From: Xanthomonas campestris pv. badrii
GTDB taxonomy: Bacteria; Pseudomonadota; Gammaproteobacteria; Xanthomonadales; Xanthomonadaceae
NCBI RefSeq assembly: GCF_012848175.1
Contig: NZ_CP051651.1
Coordinates: forward strand, 558,001 to 622,000
DNA: 64,000 nt
Direction of reading: 5' to 3'
Shown in pieces: positions 28,678 through 37,932 of this stretch; within the stretch, counting starts at the first letter, position 1, and the number at the start of each line of letters is the position of its first letter. Under the pieces are notes generated by a model. That model was not told where the DNA came from and did not search any database. It saw nothing but the letters and a program-made list of their open reading frames with translations. Position numbers and translations under genes: made by a program.

Positions 28678-29445
28678 TCAACGCTTCCCCGGGATTTCCA
28701 GACGTGTTTCGCCCTGGAAGACTCCGTTCGGGCCGAAGCGGCGCTCGTGGATGAAGCCGTGGCCGTGATGGTCGACCGCCACGATGGTGCTGGCGCGGGT
28801 GCCGTAACTGGGGCCGGCAATGAAGGCGGCCGAGAGCAGGCGCTCGGTGGACAGGTCCACGCCGGTACTCGGGAGGGTGTGGTCGGGCGCGGTGGCGGGA
28901 TTGCCCAGCGCGTCCCACAGCGGTTGCAGGTCGTCGCTGTCGTGGGCGCACCAGTCGTGCAGGGCGCCGGTCAATGCGCGCGTCTTCGGCCACGGCGTGT
29001 CCAGCGGGCCGTTGGATATGCCGTGGATGCCCGGCTCCAGCCGGCGCGCCAGCGGTGGGTGGTTGCTCAGGTGCTCGCAGCGGTCGGCGTCGCACAGCAA
29101 AAGATTGAAAGGTGGGAACTCGTCGGCGGCGCCGGCCAGTGTGTTGGCGTACGCGGTGGCGTCCAGGCTGCCGGACAGGTAGTCCGCAATCAGATGCCCG
29201 CGCGAGCGGCCCGAGGCGGTGGCGAGCGGATCGCGCACGTTGGTGACCACGGCAACGCGGCCGTCGCTGCCCAGCCCGACCCAGCTGCCGCCCGAGCGCA
29301 GGTCGCGCCCGGCCAGCACGCTGTCGGCGGGCGCCGCCCAGCGCGCCAACGGGGCGGTCGGTCTCTCATGGAATTCGTCGCGGTTGCCGGCCAGCAGCAG
29401 GCGCCAGCGCGGGTGGGTTTTCCAGGCAAGAGCGACCAAGCACAT
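28678..29445 (-). CDS. NRDE family protein (TANGO2 homologue)
   Basis: A 255-residue cytosolic protein starting MCLVALAWKTHPRWRLLLAG and containing the family's name motif NRDEFHERPT at residues about 21-30, then GRDLRSGGSWVGLG and VTNVRDP. The N-terminal Cys2 matches an Ntn-hydrolase-like nucleophile if the Met is removed. Human TANGO2 affects lipid or haem metabolism; the bacterial role is unknown. It stands alone, divergent from mraZ. Confidence 0.88.
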   Translation of the reverse strand: MCLVALAWKTHPRWRLLLAGNRDEFHERPTAPLARWAAPADSVLAGRDLRSGGSWVGLGSDGRVAVVTNVRDPLATASGRSRGHLIADYLSGSLDATAYANTLAGAADEFPPFNLLLCDADRCEHLSNHPPLARRLEPGIHGISNGPLDTPWPKTRALTGALHDWCAHDSDDLQPLWDALGNPATAPDHTLPSTGVDLSTERLLSAAFIAGPSYGTRASTIVAVDHHGHGFIHERRFGPNGVFQGETRLEIPGKR

Positions 29446-29581
29446 GGTGCCGATTGTCGCCGGTTTGCGCAGTTGCGGTGTGCAGCTGGCGCAGCGTGAA
29501 GTGAGACCGGGGTCGGATTTACATGGCCTTCACGGCCCTGAATTTTCGTTCAATCTCAAAATCTGAGACGAAACAGCAACT

Positions 29582-29590
29582 TGTGGATAA
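29582..29590 (-). promoter_or_regulatory. Perfect DnaA-box sequence upstream of the dcw promoter
   Basis: TGTGGATAA is the reverse complement of TTATCCACA, the consensus high-affinity DnaA box, about 70 bp upstream of the mraZ -35 element. A single 9-mer can occur by chance; no second perfect box is visible nearby. Confidence 0.35.
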
Positions 29591-29660
29591 GCTTTGAACA
29601 AGTCTCTAAAGAGTGCTGCAACTCATTGATGCGACTAGCGATTTGCCACCTTGAAAACTG

Positions 29661-29688
29661 TTGACAACCTTTGACGCGCTGCTAATGT
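29661..29688 (+). promoter_or_regulatory. Sigma70 promoter of the dcw cluster
   Basis: TTGACA at 29661-29666 and TAATGT at 29683-29688 with a 16-bp spacer lie 81 bp before the mraZ start in an AT-richer island. It directly abuts the MraZ operator array, as in E. coli Pmra. Confidence 0.75.
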
Positions 29689-29731
29689 GGGCATCGGAGG
29701 GAAAACCAGGTGTTTTGTGGTTTTTCGTGGT
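29687..29731 (+). promoter_or_regulatory. MraZ operator: five pentamers at 10-bp spacing
   Basis: GTGGG, GAGGG, CAGGT, GTGGT and GTGGT begin at 29687, 29697, 29707, 29717 and 29727, each separated by 5 bp. E. coli MraZ binds three TGGG-type direct repeats separated by 5 nt next to its own promoter. Here the array starts inside the -10 box and covers the expected transcription start, so binding should block RNA polymerase. Confidence 0.8.
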
Positions 29732-29768
29732 TCAATGATCCCCCAGCGGGTATTCGAGGTTGCATTCG

Positions 29769-30215
29769 GTGTTTCAGGGCGAGACTGCCATCACGGTGGA
29801 CGACAAAGGGCGCATGGCGGTACCTACCGCATACCGCGACCTTGTTGCGCGCGTGAGCGGTAACCGCCTTGTGCTCACCTACAACCCCTTCGAAGCCGGC
29901 TGTTTGTGGCTGTATGCGGAAAAGGAGTGGGAGCGGGTGCGCGACGATGTGATGTCCAAGCCCAACACCCAGCGCGTGGTCCGCACGCTGCAACAGAAGC
30001 TGGTGGGTTCATCCGCCGTGCTGGAGCTGGACGCCAATGGCCGTCTGAGCATTCCGGCCAGCCACCGCAATGCGGTCGGCATCGAAAAAAAGGCCGTGCT
30101 GCTGGGCATGGGCGACAAGTTCGAACTCTGGAGCGAGCAGGCACATCGCGCACTGATCCAGCAGACATTGTCTGACGGGGATCTGGGCGATGAATTGCTC
30201 GATCTCAGGTTGTGA
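29769..30215 (+). CDS. mraZ: Transcriptional regulator MraZ
   Basis: A 148-residue AbrB-like DNA-binding protein that forms ring oligomers and represses its own dcw promoter. It starts with GTG ([20 protein letters not shown]). It has two copies of the loop that contains DKGRM or [11 protein letters not shown], the DNA-binding motifs (residues about 12-18 and 88-98). A TTG three codons upstream is a less likely start. It overlaps rsmH by 4 bp (GTGA). Confidence 0.95.
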
Positions 30216-31288
30216 GCCGGGGTGCCCGGATGCGCGGTGAAGCGCAGCCCGGTCACCCGGTGTCGCAGCCGCCGGCGGCGCATGTGCCGGTGCTGTACAC
30301 GCAGGTGTTGGACGGCCTGCAGGTGACCGACAACGGAACGTATCTCGATGGCACGTTCGGGCGTGGCGGACACGCACGTGGCGTGCTGGAACACCTTGGG
30401 CCGGGAGGTCGACTGCTGGTGATGGACAAGGACCCTGAAGCGATCGCGGTGGCCGAACAGAGCTTCGGTGGCGATGCGCGCGTGTCCATCCATCGCGGCA
30501 GTTTCGCCACGCTTGGCCAGGTGGTCGCGGCCGCAACGGTGGACGGCATCCTGCTGGATCTGGGCGTGTCTTCGCCGCAGCTGGATGTGGCCGGGCGGGG
30601 TTTCAGCTTCGGCAAGGACGGCCCGCTGGACATGCGCATGGACCCGGACAGCGGCCAGAGCGCAGCCGACTGGCTTGCGCAGGCCAGCGACCGTGAGATC
30701 GCCGATGTGCTATGGACCTATGGCGAAGAACGTCAGAGCCGGCGCATCGCACGGGCCATCGTGGCGCGTCGCGCCGAACAGCCGCTGCTGCGCACCGCCC
30801 AACTGGCCGATCTGATCGCATCGGTGATGCCGCGCGGCGACAGCAAGACGCATCCGGCCACGCGCAGCTTTCAGGCCATCCGCATCCACATCAATCGCGA
30901 GCTGGCCGATCTGGAAGCCGGGCTGGACGCTGCGCTGGACGCGCTCAAGCCGGGCGGCCGCCTGGCGGTGATCAGCTTCCACTCGCTGGAAGACCGCATC
31001 GTCAAGCAATTCATGGCCCGCTACGCCAAGGCCCCGCCGAGCAATCGCCGCCTGCCCGAAGCGCAGCCGTTCGTGCCGACGCTGCAGTTGATCAGCGGCG
31101 CGATCAAGGCCGACGACGCCGAATTGAACATCAATCCCCGCGCCCGCAGCGCGGTGTTGCGGGTGGCTGAGAAGCTGGGAATGGGGAATGGGGAATCGAG
31201 AATGGGCAAAGGCGACAGCGCCGCTGCTTCCCGATTCCCGACTCCCGATTCTCCATTCCCGGCGTCTCCGAACGGAGACGCTGCATGA
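30212..31288 (+). CDS. rsmH: 16S rRNA (cytosine1402-N4)-methyltransferase with repeat-encoded tail
   Basis: A 358-residue SAM methyltransferase acting on C1402, the nucleotide whose ribose RsmI (25721) methylates. Motifs: [63 protein letters not shown] and [14 protein letters not shown]. The conserved protein ends near residue 322 ([12 protein letters not shown]). Residues 323-358 (starting [12 protein letters not shown]) are encoded by a palindromic repeat; E. coli RsmH has 313 residues. The GTG at 30212 overlaps mraZ; an ATG at 30230 is an alternative. It is coupled to ftsL (ATGA). Confidence 0.94.
31177..31262 (+). repeat. Palindromic repeat inside the 3' end of rsmH
   Basis: The left arm starts GGGAATGGGGAATGGGGAAT and the right arm is CCCGATTCCCGACTCCCGAT then TCTCCATTCCC. 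It is translated in frame as the RsmH tail and stops 23 bp before the ftsL start. Confidence 0.9.
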
Positions 31289-31548
31289 GCCGCCTGCTGC
31301 TCATCGTGCTGCTGGCCTGCAGCATCGCCTCGGCGATCGGGGTGGTGTACATGCGCCACATGCACCGCAAGTTGTTCGTGCAGTTGTCCAAGCTCGAGCA
31401 CACGCGCGATGAATTGAACATCGAGTTCGGCCGGCTGCAGCTGGAGCAGGCCACCTGGGCGGAAAGCAACCGGGTCGATCAGGTCGCGCGCGCGCGCATC
31501 GGGATGAAGTTCCCGGAGACCAACGACATCGTGGTCGTGCGCCCATGA
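31285..31548 (+). CDS. ftsL: Cell division protein FtsL
   Basis: An 87-residue bitopic membrane protein: one helix at residues 3-23 ([20 protein letters not shown]), then a periplasmic coiled coil ([20 protein letters not shown]) and the conserved end [20 protein letters not shown]. FtsL with FtsB and FtsQ bridges early and late divisome proteins and helps activate FtsWI. It overlaps the rsmH stop (ATGA) and the downstream repeat ORF (ATGA). Confidence 0.94.
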   Translation: MSRLLLIVLLACSIASAIGVVYMRHMHRKLFVQLSKLEHTRDELNIEFGRLQLEQATWAESNRVDQVARARIGMKFPETNDIVVVRP

Positions 31549-31967
31549 AACATCTGCACGACAGCCGTGTTGCATGGCGCAGCGGCGCACACGCAGGTGT
31601 CGCCATGACACAACGGCAGGACAGCCGTTGTGCACGGCGCAGCCGCCCGCAGGGCGGCGCACACGCAGGTGTCGCCATGACACAACGGCAGGACAGCCGT
31701 TGTGCACGGCGTAGCCGCCCGCAGGGCGGCGCACACGCAGGTGTCGCCATGACACAACGGCAGGACAGCCGTTGTGCACGGCGCAGCCGCCCGCAGGGTG
31801 GCGCATACGCAGGTGTCGCCATGACACAACGGCAGGACAGCCGTTGTGCACGGCGCAGCCGCCCGCAGGGTGGCGCATACGCAGGTGTCGCCATGACACA
31901 ACGGCAGGACAGCCGTTGTGCACGGCGCAGCCGCCCGCAGGGTGGCGCACACGGAGGTGCGCCATGA
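31545..31967 (+). CDS. Repeat ORF between ftsL and ftsI (72-bp in-frame minisatellite)
   Basis: An open frame of 140 codons that begins in an ATGA overlap with ftsL (31545) and ends in an ATGA overlap with ftsI (31964-31967). It would encode a degenerate 20-residue unit followed by five 24-residue units, each starting MTQRQDSRCARRSRPQGG. It is very basic, has no membrane helix and matches no family I know. Whether a stable protein is made, or the ORF merely carries ribosomes from ftsL to ftsI, cannot be told from sequence. Each unit has its own Met (31605, 31677, 31749, 31821, 31893) preceded by CAGGTGTCGCC. Confidence 0.5.
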   Translation: MKHLHDSRVAWRSGAHAGVAMTQRQDSRCARRSRPQGGAHAGVAMTQRQDSRCARRSRPQGGAHAGVAMTQRQDSRCARRSRPQGGAYAGVAMTQRQDSRCARRSRPQGGAYAGVAMTQRQDSRCARRSRPQGGAHGGAP

Positions 31968-31968
31968 A
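31605..31968 (+). repeat. 72-bp tandem repeat, five units, between ftsL and ftsI
   Basis: CAGGACAGCCG recurs at 31617, 31689, 31761, 31833 and 31905, an exact 72-bp period; a diverged partial unit precedes it from 31557. Each unit contains two potential RNA hairpins: ACAACGGC-AGGACA-GCCGTTGT directly after the ATG, and GCCGCCC-GCA-GGGCGGC (some copies with a G-U pair). In the last unit GGAGGTGCGCCATG is one base shorter than the usual CAGGTGTCGCCATG; this places the ATG in the ftsI frame and ends the repeat ORF. Confidence 0.96.
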
Positions 31969-33826
31969 GACCGGTCGCAACCGTCCCCGCAGCAACTTCA
32001 ACCTGCGCGGCCGCCTGACCCTGGTCGGCGTGGCGCTGGGCCTGTGCTCGGTCACCCTGATCGGCCGCGCGGCGTACGTGCAGCTGATCAACCGCGATTT
32101 TTACCAGCGCCAGGGCGAAGCGCGTTACCTGCGTGAGCTGCCCATCGCCACCTCGCGCGGCATGATCACCGACCGCAACGGCGAGCCGCTGGCGGTGTCC
32201 ACGCCGGTGGAATCGATCTGGGTCAACCCGCAGGAACTGCTGCGCAATCCGGACCGCATCCCCGAGCTCGCCACCGCGCTCGGCCAGCCGCTGGACGAGT
32301 TGAATGCCAAGCTGGCGCAGAAGGCCAGCAAGGAATTCATGTACCTACAGCGCCGGATCAATCCGGACAAGGCGCATGCGATCGTGGACCTGAAGATTCC
32401 CGGCGTGTTCTCGCAGCGCGAGTTCCGCCGCTTCTATCCGCAGGGCGAGGCGATGGCCCACGTGCTGGGCTTCACCAACATCGACGACCGCGGCCAGGAA
32501 GGGCTGGAGCTGGCCTTCGACGAATGGTTGCGCGGCAAGCCGGGCTCCAAGAAGGTGGTGCGCGATGCGCGCGGCGCCATCGTGGAGAGCGTGGACCTGG
32601 TGCGTCCGGCGCAGCCGGGCAAGGACCTGACCCTGAGCATCGACCGCCGCATCCAGTTCCTGGCCTACAAGGAGCTGCGCAACGCGCTGGTCGAAAACAA
32701 CGCCGCCGGCGGGTCGATGGTGGTGATGGACGTGGCCACCGGCGAAGTGCTGGCGATGGTCAACCTGCCGACCTACAACCCCAATTCGGTGACCGGCATC
32801 AACCCGTCGGCGCGCCGCAATCGCGCGGTCACCGATCTGGTGGAGCCGGGTTCGACGATGAAGCCGCTGACCGTGGCTACCGCGCTGACTGCCGGCGTGG
32901 TGACCAAGGACACCGTCATCGACACCAATCCCGGCTACATGTCGGTGGGGCGCTTCACCATTCGCGATGTGCCGCGCAACAACGGTGTCCTCAACGTCAC
33001 CGGGGTGATCACCCGCAGCTCCAACATCGGCGCGGCCAAGATCGCAGCCAAGGTGCCGGACCAGACCTTCTACCAGTCGATCCGCAACTTTGGTTACGGC
33101 AGCGCGCCGCATAGCGGATTTCCGGGCGAATCGTCCGGCGTGGTGCTGCAGCCGCAGCGGTGGAGCGGCCCGTCCAAGACGACCATGTCCTACGGCTACG
33201 GCCTGTCGGTGACGCCGCTGCAGATTGCGCAGGCCTATGCCACGTTGGGCAATGGCGGCAAGCTGACACCGCCGACCTTCGTGCGTGGCCAACATAACGA
33301 GTCGCGCCAGGTGGTCACGCCGGAAGTGGCGCGCGAAGTCATCGACATGATGGAAACCGTGGTTACCCAAGGCGGCGCCAAGGGCGCGGCGATCCTGGGC
33401 TATCACGTGGCCGGCAAGACCGGCACCGCGCGCAAGAACGGCGCCGGCGGCTACGAGCGCGGGCATTACAACGCGCTGTTTGCCGGCCTGGTGCCGGCCA
33501 GTCGCCCGCGCTTTGCCACCGTCATCGTGATCAACGATCCGCAGGGCAAGGTGTACTACGGCGGCCTGGTGTCGGCGCCGGTGTTCCACAAGGTGATGGA
33601 AGGCGCGCTGCGCCTGATGGACGTGCCGCCGGACGACATCCAGTCGTGGCTGGCTGCGCAGGCGGCCGGCAAGACCGGTCAGCCGGTGGTCAAGCCGCAG
33701 CCGGCCGAACCGGATCCGGCGCTGGTGCCCGATCCGGTAGACGAAGTGTCTGCGGGCATTCCGACTGCGATCGCACCGCCGGCCACGCCCGCGCAGCCGG
33801 CGCCGTTGCAGGAGACCCGCCAGTGA
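31964..33826 (+). CDS. ftsI: Peptidoglycan D,D-transpeptidase FtsI (PBP3)
   Basis: A 620-residue class B penicillin-binding protein crosslinking septal peptidoglycan. One N-terminal membrane helix ([20 protein letters not shown]), the dimerisation domain with [20 protein letters not shown], and a transpeptidase domain with the nucleophile Ser297 in EPGSTMKP, the SSN motif in [10 protein letters not shown] and KTGT at Lys485. A Pro/Ala-rich tail follows residue 570. The SD-like GGAGGTG before the ATG at 31964 lies in the last 72-bp unit. It is coupled to murE (GTGA). Confidence 0.96.
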   Translation: MKTGRNRPRSNFNLRGRLTLVGVALGLCSVTLIGRAAYVQLINRDFYQRQGEARYLRELPIATSRGMITDRNGEPLAVSTPVESIWVNPQELLRNPDRIPELATALGQPLDELNAKLAQKASKEFMYLQRRINPDKAHAIVDLKIPGVFSQREFRRFYPQGEAMAHVLGFTNIDDRGQEGLELAFDEWLRGKPGSKKVVRDARGAIVESVDLVRPAQPGKDLTLSIDRRIQFLAYKELRNALVENNAAGGSMVVMDVATGEVLAMVNLPTYNPNSVTGINPSARRNRAVTDLVEPGSTMKPLTVATALTAGVVTKDTVIDTNPGYMSVGRFTIRDVPRNNGVLNVTGVITRSSNIGAAKIAAKVPDQTFYQSIRNFGYGSAPHSGFPGESSGVVLQPQRWSGPSKTTMSYGYGLSVTPLQIAQAYATLGNGGKLTPPTFVRGQHNESRQVVTPEVAREVIDMMETVVTQGGAKGAAILGYHVAGKTGTARKNGAGGYERGHYNALFAGLVPASRPRFATVIVINDPQGKVYYGGLVSAPVFHKVMEGALRLMDVPPDDIQSWLAAQAAGKTGQPVVKPQPAEPDPALVPDPVDEVSAGIPTAIAPPATPAQPAPLQETRQ

Positions 33827-35310
33827 GCCGCAGCATGCCGCTGTCGCAGCTATTGCCGGACCTGACGCTTGCGCGCGATGTGCAGGTCTCCGGCCTGGTG
33901 ATGGACAGCCGTGCGGTGCGCCCGGGCGATGCCTTCGTGGCGATCGCCGGGTTCGGCGCGCATGGGCTGGGCTTTGTCGAGCAGGCGCGCGCCAATGGTG
34001 CGGTGGCGGTGTTGTTCGAACCACCGGCGCCGGCCGAACTGCCGGCACCTGCCGATGCGGTCGCGGTGCCCGGCCTGCGTGCACGCCTGGGTGCGATGGC
34101 CGATCAATTCCATGGCCACCCGTCGCGCGCGCTGCGCATGGTCGGTGTCACCGGGACCAACGGCAAGACCTCCACCGTGCAACTGCTTGCCCAGGCGCTG
34201 ACCCTGCTCGGCACACCGACCGGTACGCTGGGCACGCTGGGCGTGGGCCTGTACGGCGCGGCCGTGCCGACCGGGTTCACCACGCCGCTGGTGCTGCCCA
34301 TGCACGCGTTGCTGGCGCAGCTGCGCGAGGACGGCGCGCAGGCGGTGGCGATGGAAGTCAGCTCGCACGCACTCGATCAGGGCCGCGTGGATGCGGTGCA
34401 TTTCGACGTGGCGGTGTTCACCAACCTCACCCGCGACCACCTCGATTACCACGGCGACATGGAGCAGTACGGCGCGGCCAAGGCCAAGCTGTTCTCTCGC
34501 GCCGGATTGAAGGCGGCGGTGGTGAATCTGGACGATGCGTTCGGCCGCAGCCTGTTCGCCTCGCTCGATCCGGCACTGCGCGCGGTCGGCGTGAGTTCGC
34601 GTGGGCAGGCCCAGGCAGGCGTGCGCGCGCAGGCCTTGCAGCTGGATCACAACGGGATCGGTTTCGCGCTGCACCTTGCAGGCGCGGTGCACCCGGTGCA
34701 CTCGCCGCTGCTGGGCCGCTTCAACGTGGACAACCTGCTGGCGGTGGCCGGCGCGCTGCATGCGCTGGATTACGTCCCGGCGCAGATCGCGCAGGTGCTG
34801 GGCCAGCTGCAGCCGATCCACGGCCGCATGAATCGCCTCGGCGGCGCGCACGGCGCGCCGCTGGTGGTGGTCGACTACGCGCATACGCCCGACGCGCTGG
34901 AACAGGCACTGACCAGCCTGCGCTCGCATGCGCAGGATCGTCTGATCTGCGTGTTCGGCTGCGGCGGCGAGCGCGATACCGGCAAGCGCCCGCAGATGGC
35001 GGCCATTGCCGAACTCAATGCCGACGTGGCGATCGTCACCGACGACAACCCGCGCGGCGAAGACGGCGATGCGATCGTCGCCGACATCCTGCGCGGCTTT
35101 GCACGCCCGGATGCGGCCATCGTGCAACGCGACCGCGCCGCGGCGATCCTCCAGGCCATCGGCATGGCAGGCGCTTCGGACATCGTGCTGATTGCCGGCA
35201 AGGGCCACGAGCCCTACCAGGAAGTGGCAGGCGTGCGGCATGCCTTCGACGACGCGGCAGTAGCGGCGCAGGCCTTGCTTCCGCGCACCGTGCTGGGAGT
35301 GCGCGCATGA
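33823..35310 (+). CDS. murE: UDP-MurNAc-L-Ala-Glu:meso-diaminopimelate ligase
   Basis: A 495-residue Mur ligase adding meso-diaminopimelate to the muropeptide. Motifs: substrate domain [20 protein letters not shown] loop [47 protein letters not shown] with the carbamylated-Lys segment, and TDDNPRGED (Asp408-Asn-Pro-Arg411), the signature of Dap specificity. The GTG at 33823 overlaps ftsI; an ATG at 33835 is an alternative start. It is coupled to murF by ATGA. Confidence 0.95.
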   Translation: MSRSMPLSQLLPDLTLARDVQVSGLVMDSRAVRPGDAFVAIAGFGAHGLGFVEQARANGAVAVLFEPPAPAELPAPADAVAVPGLRARLGAMADQFHGHPSRALRMVGVTGTNGKTSTVQLLAQALTLLGTPTGTLGTLGVGLYGAAVPTGFTTPLVLPMHALLAQLREDGAQAVAMEVSSHALDQGRVDAVHFDVAVFTNLTRDHLDYHGDMEQYGAAKAKLFSRAGLKAAVVNLDDAFGRSLFASLDPALRAVGVSSRGQAQAGVRAQALQLDHNGIGFALHLAGAVHPVHSPLLGRFNVDNLLAVAGALHALDYVPAQIAQVLGQLQPIHGRMNRLGGAHGAPLVVVDYAHTPDALEQALTSLRSHAQDRLICVFGCGGERDTGKRPQMAAIAELNADVAIVTDDNPRGEDGDAIVADILRGFARPDAAIVQRDRAAAILQAIGMAGASDIVLIAGKGHEPYQEVAGVRHAFDDAAVAAQALLPRTVLGVRA

Positions 35311-36857
35311 AGCTCACTCCGCTGTCGCTGATCGCGCATTTCGCCGGCGGCGAGCTGCATGGCGACGACGCCATGATCGATGCGGTCGGCAACGATACCC
35401 GCACGCTCGGCAGCGGCAGCCTGTACGTGGCGCTGCGTGGCGAGCGTTTCGACGGGCACGACTTTGCGGCCGACGCGGTCGCGCGTGGTGCCAGCGGTGT
35501 GCTGGTCGAGCGCCTGCTGCCGACGCTGGGCGTGCCGCAGGTTCTGGTGGCCAACACCGAACTGGCCCTGGCGCGCATCGCTGCCGGCCTGCAGCGCGAC
35601 CGTGCCACCCGCGTGATCGCACTGACCGGTTCCAACGGCAAGACCAGCGTCAAGGCCTTGCTGCTGTCGATCCTGACCGAAGCCGGGCGCGTGGACGGCA
35701 CCACCGTCTATGCCACGCCGGGCAATCGCAACAATGAAATCGGCCTGCCGCTGGCGGTGATCGCCGCGCCGGACGATGCGGATATCGCGGTGTACGAAAT
35801 GGGTGCAGGCAAGCCCGGCGACATTGCCTATCTCACCGAGATCGCGCGGCCGCACGCGGCCCTGGTCAATAACATCGCACCGGCCCATCTGGAGCGCCTG
35901 GGCAGCCTGCTTGGCGTTGCACAGACCAAGGGCGCCATCTATACCGCGCTGCCGGCCGATGGCGTGGCGGTGATCAATGCCGACGACGCCTTCGGTGCCT
36001 GGTTCGAGCAGCAGGTGCTGGCGCAGCAGGTGCAGGGCCGTCGCGTGCTTCGGTACGGCCTGCAGGCCAGCGCCGAGATCACCGCGCGCGGGCTGCGGCT
36101 GCATCCCGATGGCGCGCAGTTCACGCTGGTGACACCGCAGGGCGAGGCGCAGATTGCGCTGCCGCTGCCAGGTCGCCACAACGTGCTCAATGCGCTGGCC
36201 GCCACCGGCCTGGCGCTGGGTGCGGGCATCGCATTGCCGGTGATTGCCGCCGGCCTGGCGCAGGCGCGCCCGGTGGCTGGCCGGCAGATCGCCCACCGCC
36301 TGCCGGGCGGGGCGGTCCTGATCGACGACAGCTACAACGCCAACCCCGGGTCATTGGATGCCGCGATCGACGCGCTGGCCGCCGCGCCAGGCGAGGGCTG
36401 GCTGGTCCTGGGTGACATGCGCGAACTCGGTCCGGAAGGCGCCGCTCTGCATGCCGCTGCCGGTCGGCGCGCCCGCGCGGCCAAGCTGCAGCGCCTGTAC
36501 GCGCTGGGCGAGCTCAGTGCCGCGGCTGCGCAGGCGTTCGGCGCCGGTGGGCGAGTGTTCGCCACGCACGCGGAGTTGATCGATGCGTTGCAGGCGGATC
36601 TTGCCGAAGCCGGGACCGGGGGTCCGGGACCGGGGACCGGGGAAACGCAACAGCAAGCACCAGAAAATATGCAGGGAAATGTTTTGAGTCACGATCAGCA
36701 AGCGCAGTCTCCCGATGCCCTCCCGGGTCCCCGGTCCCCGGCCCCCGGTCCCGGCTCCACCATCACGATCCTGGTGAAGGGGTCGCGCGGCAGCGCCATG
36801 GACCGCATCGTCACCGCGTTGCTCGCACCTGCGGAGGATGCCTCCCATGCTGCTTGA
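35307..36857 (+). CDS. murF: UDP-MurNAc-tripeptide:D-Ala-D-Ala ligase with repeat-encoded insert
   Basis: A 516-residue Mur ligase completing the UDP-MurNAc pentapeptide (E. coli 452). Motifs: [66 protein letters not shown] and [18 protein letters not shown]. Residues about 435-483 come from a palindromic repeat inserted between the helix [12 protein letters not shown] and the conserved strand [17 protein letters not shown]. The insert lies in the C-terminal Rossmann-like domain; conserved sequence resumes after it, so the protein is probably functional. Overlaps mraY by 11 bp. Confidence 0.94.
   Translation: MKLTPLSLIAHFAGGELHGDDAMIDAVGNDTRTLGSGSLYVALRGERFDGHDFAADAVARGASGVLVERLLPTLGVPQVLVANTELALARIAAGLQRDRATRVIALTGSNGKTSVKALLLSILTEAGRVDGTTVYATPGNRNNEIGLPLAVIAAPDDADIAVYEMGAGKPGDIAYLTEIARPHAALVNNIAPAHLERLGSLLGVAQTKGAIYTALPADGVAVINADDAFGAWFEQQVLAQQVQGRRVLRYGLQASAEITARGLRLHPDGAQFTLVTPQGEAQIALPLPGRHNVLNALAATGLALGAGIALPVIAAGLAQARPVAGRQIAHRLPGGAVLIDDSYNANPGSLDAAIDALAAAPGEGWLVLGDMRELGPEGAALHAAAGRRARAAKLQRLYALGELSAAAAQAFGAGGRVFATHAELIDALQADLAEAGTGGPGPGTGETQQQAPENMQGNVLSHDQQAQSPDALPGPRSPAPGPGSTITILVKGSRGSAMDRIVTALLAPAEDASHAA
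36610..36754 (+). repeat. GC-variant palindromic repeat inserted in frame within murF
   Basis: Left arm GGGACCGGGGGTCCGGGACC with GGGGACCGGGG, right arm TCCCGGGTCCCCGGTCCCCG with GCCCCCGGTCCCGGC. The centre is AT-rich and includes AATATGCAGGGAAATG. Compared with other family members AAT is replaced by ACC throughout the arms; the same variant occurs in ddl. Confidence 0.9.
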
Positions 36858-37932
36858 GTTGGCGCGCTGGCTGCAGCAACTGGAGAGCCTGTTCGGGCTG
36901 TTCAACTATCTGACCTTCCGCGGCATCCTGGCTGCGCTGACCGCGCTGTTCCTGTCGTTGTGGATGGGCCCTGCGGTGATCCGCAAGCTGGCCCAGTTCA
37001 AGGGCGGCCAGCCGATCCGGCAGGACGGCCCGCAAACGCATTTCTCCAAGGCCGGCACGCCGACCATGGGCGGCTCGCTGATCCTGCTCACCGTCACCCT
37101 GTCGGTGCTGCTGTGGGGCGACCTGCGCAACCGTTATGTGTGGCTGGTGCTGGCGGTGATGATCTGCTTCGGCGCGATCGGCTGGTACGACGATTGGATC
37201 AAGATCGTGCGTCGCGATCCCAACGGCCTGAAGTCGCGCTGGAAGTACCTGCTGCAGTCGATCTTCGGTCTGGCCGCCGGCCTGTTCCTGTACTACACAG
37301 CCGACGTACCGGCGGCGATCACCTTCTACATTCCGATGTTCAAGTCGATCGCGCTGCCGCTGGCCGGCGTGAGCTTTGTGGTGATCGCCTATTTCTGGAT
37401 CGTCGGCTTCTCCAATGCGGTGAATCTCACCGACGGCCTGGATGGCCTGGCGATCATGCCCACCGTGCTGGTGGCCTGCGCGCTGGGGGTGTTCGCCTAC
37501 GCTTCGGGCAACGTGGTGTTTGCCGAATACCTGAAAATCCCACTGATTCCCGGGGCAGGCGAGCTGATCATCATCTGCTCGGCGATCGCCGGGGCAGGGC
37601 TGGGCTTTCTGTGGTTCAACACCTATCCGGCGATGGTGTTCATGGGCGACATCGGTGCGCTGTCGTTGGGCGCGGTGCTGGGCACCATCGCGGTGATCGT
37701 GCGCCAGGAAATGGTGCTGGTGATCATGGGCGGCGTGTTCGTGATTGAAACGCTGTCGGTGATGATCCAGGTGGCCAGCTTCAAGCTGACCGGCAAGCGC
37801 GTGTTCCGCATGGCGCCGATCCACCACCACTTCGAACTCAAGGGTTGGCCGGAGCCGCGGGTGATCGTGCGCTTCTGGATCATTTCGGTGGTGTTGGTGC
37901 TGATCGGCCTTGCCACGTTGAAGGTGCGCTGA
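36847..37932 (+). CDS. mraY: Phospho-N-acetylmuramoyl-pentapeptide transferase
   Basis: A 361-residue inner-membrane enzyme with about ten helices that makes lipid I. Motifs: KAGTPTMGG, the aspartate cluster [35 protein letters not shown] and [19 protein letters not shown]. The start [13 protein letters not shown] was chosen over an in-frame ATG three codons upstream, as it matches the usual N-terminus. In most gammaproteobacteria the next gene is murD; here it is ftsW, overlapping by one base (TGATG). Confidence 0.97.
   Translation: MLLELARWLQQLESLFGLFNYLTFRGILAALTALFLSLWMGPAVIRKLAQFKGGQPIRQDGPQTHFSKAGTPTMGGSLILLTVTLSVLLWGDLRNRYVWLVLAVMICFGAIGWYDDWIKIVRRDPNGLKSRWKYLLQSIFGLAAGLFLYYTADVPAAITFYIPMFKSIALPLAGVSFVVIAYFWIVGFSNAVNLTDGLDGLAIMPTVLVACALGVFAYASGNVVFAEYLKIPLIPGAGELIIICSAIAGAGLGFLWFNTYPAMVFMGDIGALSLGAVLGTIAVIVRQEMVLVIMGGVFVIETLSVMIQVASFKLTGKRVFRMAPIHHHFELKGWPEPRVIVRFWIISVVLVLIGLATLKVR

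Noticed and set aside
31605..31968. CRISPR array as explanation of the 72-bp periodicity
   Set aside because: The whole 72-bp unit is repeated with no unique spacers, the array sits inside the dcw operon, and no cas genes are present.
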